A program made the position numbers and the translations under genes. The notes under the pieces were generated by a model, which worked only from the letters and a program-made list of their open reading frames with translations, did not search any database and was not told the DNA's origin. Of a stretch of DNA of 64,000 bases, positions 8,603-16,605 are shown in pieces. Numbering within the stretch: position 1 is the first letter of the stretch; each line of letters opens with the position of its first letter. The DNA is from Actinoplanes aureus (GTDB taxonomy: Bacteria > Actinomycetota > Actinomycetes > Mycobacteriales > Micromonosporaceae). Location: positions 58,901-122,900 of the forward strand of contig NZ_JADQTO010000029.1 in the NCBI RefSeq assembly GCF_015704865.1, in the 5' to 3' direction.

Positions 8603-9704
8603 CCACATTGAAGGTCGAGCCGCCGGCGCTGATCTCATATGTGAGTCAGGTAGACCGGGCTCGCGACGATGTCCAAGTCGTCAACGACTACATCGTTACG
8701 CATGCGACGAATGGCACGGGCGGCGAACTCTTCGCCATCGCTGAGGAGGGAAATCAGCACGCCGTCAAGGTAGTTGAAGGAGCCCTCAGCCGCCTGACGT
8801 GCCTGCTGGACTACTCGGCGCCGGAACTGCGTTCAGCGGCGAGCTACTACCAGGACACGGTTCTCGCGGCGGCGATAGATATAGATCGCGCCCTACCGCC
8901 GGGCATCAAGACATGCCCGACGCCCCTTGAGTACGAGATTGCCAACAACGCCTGCAAGCCGCCGCTGTTTGGCGACTCCAGGGCGCCGGAGAACCACCTC
9001 AAGCCGCCGCCCGAAGAGGTTGATGGCCCGAATAACAAACTCGGCTGGATGGACTACATCAGCCCCACGGCATGGGTCATGAAAGGTTTCGACGTAGTCC
9101 TAGGGTTCGACCCCATCCAAGAGGTACAGAACAGGATCTTCGGAGACTGGGAGATCATGGCCAGGATGCCGGCCGTGCTGGCGAACGCATCGGCCGCGCT
9201 GCACGACGTCTCCCTCAACATCCAGTCCGGAGCAACGTCCTTGCAGAGCTACTGGCGAGGCAATGCCGGGGACACCGCTTATCGGTACTTCACGGACCTG
9301 GCCACCTCCGTTGATGGCCTCCGCGCACCGCTGGTTGAGATCGGGGAGGCATACCGGACGATGGCCGATGCCGTCTGGGAAGCTGGAGACGCCATCGGCG
9401 GGTTGATCAAGGGGATGTGTGACGCGGCGTTGATCGCCGGGCTGCGGCCATCGGCGGCACCGTTACCGCGGCGACCGGCGTCGGTGCGGCCGTCGGCTAT
9501 GGCATCGCGGCAGTTGAGACCGCCATCATTCTTAAGCACTGGGCGGAGGTCACGAAGTACCTGGCCTACGCGAACGCAGCGGTGATGGGCTTCCGAGCCG
9601 TTCTAGACCGTGGACTCAGCGACCTGGACTCCGTCGAGCTTCCCATCATTGGCGGCGGGGCCGGCTACGACCACCCGTTGATCGGGGCGGGTGCGCATGT
9701 CTGA
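8599..9704 (+). pseudogene. Two-part WXG100/EspC-like protein, single-base frameshift
   Basis: The frame open from 8599 encodes a helical N-terminus resembling EspC/type VII targets. After a linker comes a second helical hairpin with a W-x-G motif in SYWRGNAGDTAYRYF. After DAALIAG the frame turns into Arg/Pro-rich nonsense, stopping at 9585. From GGG at 9439-9441 the -1 frame continues naturally: a hydrophobic AAIGGTVTAATGVGAAVG segment, an amphipathic C-terminus and a stop at 9702-9704 overlapping the next start. One missing G explains it. It is either a real pseudogene, a sequencing error or, less likely, programmed frameshifting. Intact length would be about 368 aa. Confidence 0.75.
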
Positions 9705-9981
9705 CGAGATTCTCGACATCGCTCGCGGTGACGCGAGCCTAGCCCGCGTACTGCGCGAGTTCCTCGAGACCCTGGCAGCACACGGGAGCGACAAGACGCG
9801 CGAAATGGCCCGCGACGTGCTCGACGGCGCATCGTTACGGGAGACGGCGACGAGCAGTGTCTACGGCGATGAGATCGGCGAAGCATTCGACGAATTCTGG
9901 ACCAAATACCAGAAGATGTCCCCGTCCGGGCGCAATGAACTGGACGCTGCTGCAAGGCAACGACTTGGCGAACCCGAGTGA
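9697..9981 (+). CDS. Small helical protein, third gene of accessory module
   Basis: A 94-aa acidic, mostly helical protein from ATG 9697; a GTG at 9691 would add two residues. Its start overlaps the repaired stop of the preceding WXG100-like gene in ATGTCTGA, which supports that gene's reconstructed C-terminus. No family recognised. Codon use is less G/C-biased than in flanking housekeeping genes, as for the two genes before it, so the three were probably acquired together. Confidence 0.6.
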   Translation: MSDEILDIARGDASLARVLREFLETLAAHGSDKTREMARDVLDGASLRETATSSVYGDEIGEAFDEFWTKYQKMSPSGRNELDAAARQRLGEPE

Positions 9982-10098
9982 AGGATGCAGCCGGAATGAC
10001 CTTCCGTTGCAGGCTGGTCACCTGGAGTGACTCGCTTTCGTGTATAGCGAGGGACTCCGCACAGCGCCAGCTCGGCTATTTCCGTAGGTCAGAGTGGA

Positions 10099-10174
10099 TG
10101 GCGCGCCCGGCAGGATTCGAACCTGCGACCGACGGATTAGAAGTCCGTTGCTCTATCCGCTGAGCTACGAGCGC
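10099..10174 (-). tRNA. tRNA-Arg (anticodon TCT)
   Basis: The minus strand from 10174 folds as a full cloverleaf. Acceptor arms GCGCTCG and CGGGCGC pair, the D-arm is GCTCAGCGGATAGAGC, and the anticodon loop CTTCTAA reads TCT. The T-arm is GCAGGTTCGAATCCTGC. A discriminator G is followed by an encoded CCA (10099-10101). It decodes AGA/AGG arginine codons, which are rare in such a genome. Confidence 0.95.
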
Positions 10175-10187
10175 TGGCCAGCACATA

Positions 10188-11270
10188 CTAGGCGGTCGTG
10201 CCGGTCTTGTCGTCCGCCTCGTCGGCGATCGCCGATTCCACGGCTGCTTCGGCCGCCTCCAGCATGGTGACGAGCTCCGCCTGATCCTCTGGCGCCGGCG
10301 GTACGACCATCTCCGGCGTGCCCGGTGCCGGCAGGAACGCGTCGACCCAACGGCCCAGCTCACGGAACACCTCGGCGCGTACCTCCTTGCCGGAGAGGGT
10401 GAGGTCGTGCATGCCGCCGTCGAAGCGGGCGATCGTCACGCGCGGGCCGAGGCCCGGCGCCCATCGCGTGATGTGATCCACGTCCAGTACCGAATCGGTC
10501 ACCCGTACGTCCTCGTGCCACTGCCGGCCGCGGAACGTCCGACTGGAGCAAGCCACCAGCACCGGCGCGTCGATAGCCAGCCCGGCTCGCAGCCGACGCT
10601 GCCCGCGCCGGATCGCCTCCAGCCATCCCATCCGGACCGGGAAGCCCAGGATCGGCTTCCAGGCCAGGTCGTAATCCCATTCTCCGTGGTGCTCGGCGTG
10701 CAGGCTGCGGCCGTACAGGCCGAGCGAGGAGACCGGCATTTTTCGGTACGGTGACCGGCCGCTCACCGCCAGTATCGCGGCCATCAGTGGGCGCCGCATC
10801 AGCCACGGCAGGTTGAAGTCGAAGAACGGGCTGTTCAAAAACAGTCCGTCAACGACGCCCCGCCCCTTGCGGGTGTGCGCCCACAACGACGTGATCAGGC
10901 CGCCGGTGGAGTGGCCGGTGACCAGCAGCTGGTCATGGCCGTCCTGCTCGCGGATGATCCGGGCCGCCTCGTCGAGCTCCGGGAAGTAGTCGGTGAGGCT
11001 GCGCGCGAAGTTCGGCGTCTGGTGCGGCAGCAGGCTGCGGCCGTACTTGCGCAGGTCGAGAGCGTAGAAGTCCCAGCCCCGCTCGACGAAGAAGTCGGCC
11101 AGATGAGTCTGGAAGAAGTAGTCGACGAACCCGTGTACGTGCAGGACGGCCCGTCTTGTCGGTGTCTCCGCCCGCCGGCGTACCAGGGTCGCCACCACCG
11201 GGCCCTCGTCGTCGGTACCCAGATCGATGCTGTGCCGTTCGTACGGCCATCCCAGGACGTCGGTCTCCAC
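10188..11270 (-). CDS. Alpha/beta hydrolase, serine aminopeptidase S33/monoglyceride lipase type
   Basis: A 360-aa hydrolase of the Hydrolase_4 (lysophospholipase-like) family. The nucleophile elbow is GHSTGG (serine near residue 119). An oxyanion-hole HGFVDYFF segment sits near residue 46, and the catalytic His is probably in GGMHDLTLSG. The C-terminal 60 residues after DAFLPAPG are a low-complexity acidic tail. GTG start at 11270. Probably a cytoplasmic esterase or lipase; the substrate is unknown. It ends 13 bp from the tRNA. Confidence 0.85.
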   Translation of the reverse strand: METDVLGWPYERHSIDLGTDDEGPVVATLVRRRAETPTRRAVLHVHGFVDYFFQTHLADFFVERGWDFYALDLRKYGRSLLPHQTPNFARSLTDYFPELDEAARIIREQDGHDQLLVTGHSTGGLITSLWAHTRKGRGVVDGLFLNSPFFDFNLPWLMRRPLMAAILAVSGRSPYRKMPVSSLGLYGRSLHAEHHGEWDYDLAWKPILGFPVRMGWLEAIRRGQRRLRAGLAIDAPVLVACSSRTFRGRQWHEDVRVTDSVLDVDHITRWAPGLGPRVTIARFDGGMHDLTLSGKEVRAEVFRELGRWVDAFLPAPGTPEMVVPPAPEDQAELVTMLEAAEAAVESAIADEADDKTGTTA

Positions 11271-11351
11271 CCGCCCAGGTTACCCACCGGTACATGACCG
11301 CGGGCCATATCAAACCCGTCCAAGATCCCGACACTCGTCCACATTCCGCCG

Positions 11352-11360
11352 CTATCCACA
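11352..11360 (+). other. DnaA-box-like nonamer upstream of SSB gene
   Basis: CTATCCACA, close to the actinomycete DnaA-box consensus TTGTCCACA, sits 90 bp upstream of the SSB-like gene. A single site could modulate transcription, but it may be chance. Confidence 0.25.
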
Positions 11361-11449
11361 GGCGGCACCCGCAAGATCCCCGCGACCCGGCGCCGGACGG
11401 CCAAGCTCTGCCATCGACCGAAGCAGTCGAACGTCCGAGGAGAAAAGCC

Positions 11450-12103
11450 GTGTTCGAGACCAACATCGTTGTAGTCGGCAATGTGCTGACCGCGCCCGAG
11501 TGGCGGCGCACCAACAGTTCCAACTCGCTGGTCGCCAACTTCAAGATCGCCTCCACGGCGCGCCGCTACGACCGGGAGACCGGCCGCTGGGTCGACGGCA
11601 ACAGCATGCGGGTACGGGTGTCCGCCTGGCGCAGGCTCGCCGAAGGTGTGGCGTCGTCGATCACAGTCGGCGACCCGGTGATCGTCTACGGCCGGATCTA
11701 CACCCGTGACTGGGTCGACGAGGAGAAGAACCACCGCGTGTCGTACGAGATGGAGGCCTTCGCGATCGGCCACGACCTGGGACGCGGCCGGAGCCGGTTC
11801 TACCGCAACAAGCCCACTCCGGCCAACAGCATGATCGAAGGGCCGGACGCCGACGCCATCGTGGGCGGTGAGCCGACCATCACGGTCGGCGAGTCGGAGG
11901 TGCCCGTGGCGTACGGCGACGGGCTGCCGGAGCGGCACCCGGAGGAGGAGGCGCCCACCTTCCTCGAGGTGGTCGCCGACCTCGAGGAGGAGCCCGCCTT
12001 CACGGAGCCCGAGTCCGCACCGGCGGAGCCGGAGCCGGACGCTCCCACGGTCGAGACCCGCCGGTCGCGGCGCGGCACCCGGCGCGAACCCGTGCCGGCC
12101 TGA
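11450..12103 (+). CDS. Single-stranded DNA-binding protein paralogue
   Basis: A 217-aa SSB-family protein from GTG 11450, preceded by GAGGAG at 11437-11442. The OB-fold (about 1-110) shows VVGNVLTAPEWR, FKIASTARRYDRETGRWVDG, RVRVSAWRRLAEGV and DPVIVYGRIYTRDW. The C-terminus is an acidic Glu/Pro-rich stretch but ends RRGTRREPVPA. It lacks the DDDIPF-type tip with which the main SSB recruits repair proteins. It is therefore more like the actinobacterial second SSB (Rv2478c-type) than the essential one. Confidence 0.85.
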   Translation: MFETNIVVVGNVLTAPEWRRTNSSNSLVANFKIASTARRYDRETGRWVDGNSMRVRVSAWRRLAEGVASSITVGDPVIVYGRIYTRDWVDEEKNHRVSYEMEAFAIGHDLGRGRSRFYRNKPTPANSMIEGPDADAIVGGEPTITVGESEVPVAYGDGLPERHPEEEAPTFLEVVADLEEEPAFTEPESAPAEPEPDAPTVETRRSRRGTRREPVPA

Positions 12104-12117
12104 GGCCTTACCGATAG

Positions 12118-12171
12118 CCGCCGCCGGGAGATCAGTCTCCCTGCGGATCTCCGCCGGCGGTGGCGCCCGGC
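12118..12171. terminator. Hairpin region after SSB gene
   Basis: Just after the SSB stop the DNA contains overlapping inverted repeats. A perfect GGGAGA-TCAG-TCTCCC hairpin lies at 12126-12141, within a longer imperfect pairing of CCGCCGCCGGGAGATC with GGATCTCCGCCGGCGG. There is no T-run, as is common for actinobacterial terminators. Confidence 0.45.
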
Positions 12172-12217
12172 GGCCCGGCCGGGCTCGGGGTCGCCTGGCC
12201 GGGCTGCCGGTGCCTCA

Positions 12218-12264
12218 AGAAACCTGCGGGCTTGTTCGATGAGAAACCTGCGGGGTCGTTCGAT
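12218..12264. repeat. Tandem duplication, 24-bp unit
   Basis: Two adjacent copies of an approximately 24-bp unit begin AGAAACCTGCGGG and end TTCGAT(G) (12218-12241 and 12242-12264). They differ at a few bases. The repeat lies in the leader of the 12354 gene and is not palindromic. Its function is unknown. Confidence 0.6.
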
Positions 12265-12353
12265 CGGGTTGGGCCGATCGTGCCGACGCATCCGACCGCG
12301 AGGCGGAGCGGCCCGGTTGGGGAACCGGCACCGGCACGCGGCAGACTGAACCT

Positions 12354-12821
12354 GTGCTGCTGAAGGACATCCGTGCCATCGTGACCGAGCCGGTGGTGCT
12401 CTCGCCGGACAACCCGGCGGCCGAGGAGACCAACACCAACTGGTTCGGTGCACCTCCGCACGAACGCATAAGCCTCTCCGCCGACGAGGTGGTTGCCGCG
12501 TTCGAGGAGGCCGCGGTCGCACTGCGCCGGCGGGTGACCGGAGACGGTCACCGGGGCACGGCGACGTTCTACGTCTGGCACGACACCGTCGCCGGTCAGC
12601 TGCGCTGCTCGGCGGGCACCCGCAAACCGAGCGACCTGCCCTTCCAGGTCGACTACCGGGTCACCGAGGACCTGCGCGCGATAGTGGTCGAGTTCCTCGA
12701 GGACCGGGCGCCGGGCGCGATCGTCTGGGGCGAACTGGAGCCGGTGCCGTTCCCGGACGACCCCGAGACGGAGCCGGGACTCGCGGTGTGGGCGTACGAC
12801 CTGACGCCGTTCGGCCGCTGA
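12354..12821 (+). CDS. Conserved hypothetical protein preceding cobD
   Basis: A 155-aa soluble protein of mixed alpha/beta composition from GTG 12354. It has an acidic N-terminus, ERISLSADEVVAAFEEAAVALRRR in its middle, and FYVWHDTVAGQLRCS. No catalytic motif recognised. Its TGA overlaps the ATG of cobD (TGATG at 12819-12823), so it is translated together with the cobalamin genes. That context does not by itself show a role in B12 synthesis. Confidence 0.65.
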   Translation: MLLKDIRAIVTEPVVLSPDNPAAEETNTNWFGAPPHERISLSADEVVAAFEEAAVALRRRVTGDGHRGTATFYVWHDTVAGQLRCSAGTRKPSDLPFQVDYRVTEDLRAIVVEFLEDRAPGAIVWGELEPVPFPDDPETEPGLAVWAYDLTPFGR

Positions 12822-13825
12822 TGTCACGACGGTGGGCCGCGGACGCGGGTGGCCTCCTCGCCGGATACCTCCTGGACGCCGCGTTCGGCGATCCGCGGCG
12901 GTATCACCCGGTCGCCGGGTTCGGGACGGCGGCCGCCGCCCTGGAACGCCGCCTCTACCGGCCCGGACGAGCAGCTGGGGCGGCGTTCACCGCGGTCGCC
13001 GTCGGGGTGCCCGCACTGGCGGGACTCGCGGCCGGGCTGGTTACCCGGGACCGGCCCGTTGCCCGGGCCGCGGTGACGGCGGCGGCCACCTGGATGGTGC
13101 TGGGCGGGCGTACCCTGCGCCGGGAATCGCGGGTCATGGCCCGTCATCTCGACGCCGGCGATCTGGCGGCGGCACGCGGGCGCCTGAACCATCTCTGCGG
13201 CCGGGACCCGGCCGCGCTGGACGAACCGGAACTCGCTCGCGCCACCGTCGAATCGGTCGCCGAGAACACGTCGGACGCGGTTGTCGCCCCGCTGTTCTGG
13301 GGTGCTCTTCTCGGGCCGGCGGGCCTGCTGGGCTACCGGGCGGCGAACACGCTCGACGCCATGGTCGGGCACCGGTCATCGCGCTACGCCCGGTTCGGCA
13401 CCGCGTCGGCCCGGCTCGACGACGCGCTGAACCTCGTACCGTCGCGGCTCACCGGCCTGCTCACCGTGGCCGCCGCGCCGATCGCCGGCGGCTCGCCCCG
13501 CGAGACGCTGCGGGTCTGGCGGCGCGACCGCAATGACCACCCGTCGCCGAACGCCGGGCAATGTGAGTCGGCGATGGCCGGGGCGCTGGGGGTACGGCTG
13601 GGTGGCCGCAACGTCTACTTCGGACGTAGCGAGACCAGGCCGTTCCTCGGGGACGGGCCGCGCCCGTCCGCCGTGCACCTGCGGCGGGCGGCACGGGTGT
13701 CCGGTGCGGTGGGGGCTGCGGCGGTGGGATTCGCGGTCGTTGTGGCGGCGGCCCGCGGTAGCGGCTCCCGTCCCGTGGCGCGACGCGTTTTCGCGAAGGT
13801 CAAGGGCGAGAGGAAGCAGCGTTGA
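12821..13825 (+). CDS. cobD: Adenosylcobinamide-phosphate synthase CobD/CbiB
   Basis: A 334-aa integral membrane protein that attaches aminopropanol (or its phosphate) to adenosylcobyric acid. Family motifs are GYLLDAAFGDPRRYHPVAGFG at the N-terminus (P-x-HPV), ATVESVAENTSDAVVAPLFW, NTLDAMVGHRS and HPSPNAGQCESAMAGALG. Several hydrophobic segments cover the chain. The ATG at 12821 overlaps the upstream stop, and the C-terminus overlaps the TTG of cobQ. Length is normal for the family. Confidence 0.95.
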   Translation: MSRRWAADAGGLLAGYLLDAAFGDPRRYHPVAGFGTAAAALERRLYRPGRAAGAAFTAVAVGVPALAGLAAGLVTRDRPVARAAVTAAATWMVLGGRTLRRESRVMARHLDAGDLAAARGRLNHLCGRDPAALDEPELARATVESVAENTSDAVVAPLFWGALLGPAGLLGYRAANTLDAMVGHRSSRYARFGTASARLDDALNLVPSRLTGLLTVAAAPIAGGSPRETLRVWRRDRNDHPSPNAGQCESAMAGALGVRLGGRNVYFGRSETRPFLGDGPRPSAVHLRRAARVSGAVGAAAVGFAVVVAAARGSGSRPVARRVFAKVKGERKQR

Positions 13826-15348
13826 CGGGTGGCCTTCTGATCGCCGGAACCACCTCGGACGCCGGCAAGAGCGTGCTCACCGCCGGCATCTGTCGCTGGC
13901 TGCACCGCAACGGGGTCCGGGTGGCGCCGTTCAAGGCGCAGAACATGTCGAACAATTCGGTCGTCGTGGTCGGCCCGGACGGCCGGGGCGGAGAGATCGG
14001 GCGGGCGCAGGCCATGCAGGCGGCGGCCTGCGGCGTTCCCGCCGACATCCGGTTCAACCCGGTGCTGCTCAAGCCCGGCAGCGACCGGTCGAGCCAGGTG
14101 GTGCTGCTGGGCGAGGCGGTCGACACGGTCACCGCCGGCAACTATCGGTCGCTGCGGCCGCGGCTGGCCGAGACGGCGTACGACACGCTGGCCGACCTGC
14201 GTACCGACTACGACGTGGTGGTCTGTGAGGGCGCCGGCAGCCCCACCGAGATCAACCTGCGGGACGGCGACTTCGTCAACATGGGCCTGGCCCGGCGGTT
14301 CAGCCTGCCCACCGTGGTGGTCGGCGACATCGACCGGGGCGGGGTCTTCGCGGCTTTCTTCGGCACTCTGGCGCTGCTCTCGCGAGAGGACCAGGAGCTC
14401 GTGGCCGGCTTCGTGATCAACAAGTTCCGGGGTGACCTCGGGCTGCTCCGCCCCGGCCTCGACATGATCACGGCGGCGACCGGCCGCCCGGTGCACGGCG
14501 TGCTCCCGTTCCACCTCGACGTCTGGCTCGATGCCGAGGACTCGCTGGCGTACGGTCGGGTGCTCGGCCGTCCGGGCGCGCCGCACGGCACCGAGTGGCT
14601 GCGGGTCGCGGTCATCCGGCTGCCCCGGATCTCGAACGCCACCGACGCCGAAGCCCTCGCCGCCGAACCCGGTGTGCAGGTCCGATTGACGATCGAGCCG
14701 GCCGAGATCGCGGACGCCGACCTGCTGGTGCTACCCGGGTCGAAGGCGACCGTCACCGACCTGGCGTGGCTGCGGGAAACCGGCCTGGCCGACGCGGTCC
14801 GCACCCACGCGGCGGCGGGCAAGCCGCTTCTCGGCGTCTGCGGCGGTTTCCAGATGCTCGCCGAGAGCATCCATGACGACGTGGAGAGCGGCCACGGCAC
14901 GGTGCCGGGCCTGGGTCTGCTGCCGGTCGGGATCACCTTCGCCGCCCGCAAGACCCTCGCCCGTTCCGCCGGTTCAGCGCTGGGCACGGAGGTCGGCGGC
15001 TACGAGATCCACCACGGTCAGGTGACGGCGGGGGAGCCGGAGCCGTTCCTGCGTTACGCGGACGGGCGTCCGGAGGGAGCGGTGGCCGGCAACGTCTACG
15101 GCACGCACTGGCACGGGGCGTTCGAGTCCGACGAGTTCCGCCGGCGCTTTCTGACCAGGGCGGCCGAGCAGGCCGGGCGCCGGGGTTTCACCGCTGCACC
15201 GGATACCCGGTACGCCGCGGTCCGCGAGCGTGCCCTGGACGTTCTCGGTGATCTCGTGGCGGAGCACCTGGACACCGATGCTCTGTGGCGGCTGATCGAG
15301 AAGGGGTCGCCGCCCGGTCTGCCGTTCGTACCGCCAGGAGCCCCGTAG
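13822..15348 (+). CDS. cobQ: Cobyric acid synthase CobQ/CbiP
   Basis: A 508-aa glutamine-dependent amidotransferase that amidates carboxylates b, d, e and g of adenosylcobyrinic acid a,c-diamide. The N-terminal ATP-binding fold shows AGTTSDAGKSVLTAG (P-loop) and PFKAQNMSNNS. The C-terminal triad-type glutaminase domain keeps the nucleophile in GVCGGFQML and the histidine region in YGTHWHGAFESDEFRR. The start is probably TTG 13822, overlapping the cobD stop. Intact residues here contrast with the altered CobB at 22932. Confidence 0.96.
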   Translation: MTGGLLIAGTTSDAGKSVLTAGICRWLHRNGVRVAPFKAQNMSNNSVVVVGPDGRGGEIGRAQAMQAAACGVPADIRFNPVLLKPGSDRSSQVVLLGEAVDTVTAGNYRSLRPRLAETAYDTLADLRTDYDVVVCEGAGSPTEINLRDGDFVNMGLARRFSLPTVVVGDIDRGGVFAAFFGTLALLSREDQELVAGFVINKFRGDLGLLRPGLDMITAATGRPVHGVLPFHLDVWLDAEDSLAYGRVLGRPGAPHGTEWLRVAVIRLPRISNATDAEALAAEPGVQVRLTIEPAEIADADLLVLPGSKATVTDLAWLRETGLADAVRTHAAAGKPLLGVCGGFQMLAESIHDDVESGHGTVPGLGLLPVGITFAARKTLARSAGSALGTEVGGYEIHHGQVTAGEPEPFLRYADGRPEGAVAGNVYGTHWHGAFESDEFRRRFLTRAAEQAGRRGFTAAPDTRYAAVRERALDVLGDLVAEHLDTDALWRLIEKGSPPGLPFVPPGAP

Positions 15349-15463
15349 GGGATTTCTCCGGGTCGCCGGGTCGGGACAAGCGTTGCGTGGCGGGCGTACG
15401 TTGGGCGCGGGTATTGCCGGACGTAGCCACCACGCCGCGCCAGCGGCGAGAACGGGGTGATCC

Positions 15464-16543
15464 ATGACGACCGAAGAGTCGAACCGACCGGTACGCCGCC
15501 GGGTGACCCTGACCGGGATCAGCTCGCGAGCCTGGGAGCACCCGGCCGACCGCGGCGCGCTCTCCGCCCTGCGCGAGCTGCGCGGGTTCGACGACATCGT
15601 GAAGACGTTCTTCGGCATGTGGAACGAGCGGGGTTTCCGCCTGACGTTCCTGGCCGGGGCGATCCGGGTGGACCACCGGCAGTATCCGCGGGTCTACAAG
15701 CTCTTCACCGAGGCGGCCACCTCGCTGGACGTCGCCGAGCTCCCGGAGATCTACGTCAGTCAGAACCCGCGGATCGGCGGGCAGGCGATCGGCCTGGACC
15801 GCCCGTTCATCGTGGTCACCACGGGCTCGGTGGAACGGCTCGACGACGACGAGCTGCGGGCGCTGCTCGGGCACGAGCTGGGGCACGTGCTCAGCGGCCA
15901 CGCCGTCTACAAGACGATCATGATGATTCTGACCAGCTGGGCGGCGAACATCAGCTGGCTTCCGGTCGGCGCCTTCGCGCTCCGGGCGATCATCGCGGCG
16001 ATGCTGGAGTGGTGGCGCAAGGCCGAGCTCTCCGCCGACCGGGCCGGCCTGCTGGCCGGTCAGGACCCGGCCGCGTCGCTGCGGCTGCTGATGAAGCTGG
16101 CCGGCGGTGGCGACCTCTCGCAGATCGACACCGCCGCGTTCCTGGAGCAGGCCGCGGAGTACGAGGGCGGCGGCGACCTGCGGGACAGCATCCACAAGAT
16201 CGGCATGACCGCGTGGAGCACCCATCCCGTGCCGGTCGCCCGCGCGGCTGAGCAGCGCAAATGGATCGACTCGGGGGCGTACGCACGGATCGTCTCCGGG
16301 GACTACCCGCGCCGGGACTCCGACGGCGACGCGTCGGTCAGCGAGGACGTCAAGCAGGCCGCGAAGGCGTACCGGGAAGATTTCGCCACCTCGCAGGACC
16401 CGCTGGCCGGCCTGCTGCGCAGGCTCGGCGACGGTACTTCCGACCTAGCCGGTTCGGCCGCCGGCCGGGTGATGAACTGGGCCAGCGACGCGCGTCGCCG
16501 CAGCCGCGGTGACAACGGCGACGGGGGTACGCCGGAGGCCTGA
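15464..16543 (+). CDS. M48-family zinc metallopeptidase
   Basis: A 359-aa peptidase with the zinc motif HELGH (H137, E138, H141) and SADRAG later, which supplies the third ligand as in HtpX/Ste24-like enzymes. One hydrophobic segment (about 153-180) follows the active-site helix, so it is probably membrane-associated. The last 60 residues are a charged tail (SDARRRSRGDNG). The ATG at 15464 is preceded by GGGGTG. Family members handle membrane-protein quality control; the target here is unknown. Confidence 0.85.
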   Translation: MTTEESNRPVRRRVTLTGISSRAWEHPADRGALSALRELRGFDDIVKTFFGMWNERGFRLTFLAGAIRVDHRQYPRVYKLFTEAATSLDVAELPEIYVSQNPRIGGQAIGLDRPFIVVTTGSVERLDDDELRALLGHELGHVLSGHAVYKTIMMILTSWAANISWLPVGAFALRAIIAAMLEWWRKAELSADRAGLLAGQDPAASLRLLMKLAGGGDLSQIDTAAFLEQAAEYEGGGDLRDSIHKIGMTAWSTHPVPVARAAEQRKWIDSGAYARIVSGDYPRRDSDGDASVSEDVKQAAKAYREDFATSQDPLAGLLRRLGDGTSDLAGSAAGRVMNWASDARRRSRGDNGDGGTPEA

Positions 16544-16605
16544 TCTCCGGCGCGAACGGGTCGCCCGGCCTGAGGTCGTCACAGGTGCGGCCTACGATCG
16601 GCGGC

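Noticed and set aside
8599..9704. Programmed -1 ribosomal frameshift
   Set aside because: No X-XXY-YYZ slippery sequence or clear downstream pseudoknot at 9430-9445; a lost G is simpler.
9978..10163. Plus-strand frame ending MARPAGFEPATDG
   Set aside because: This peptide is the well-known antisense translation of a tRNA gene; the minus-strand tRNA-Arg explains the sequence.
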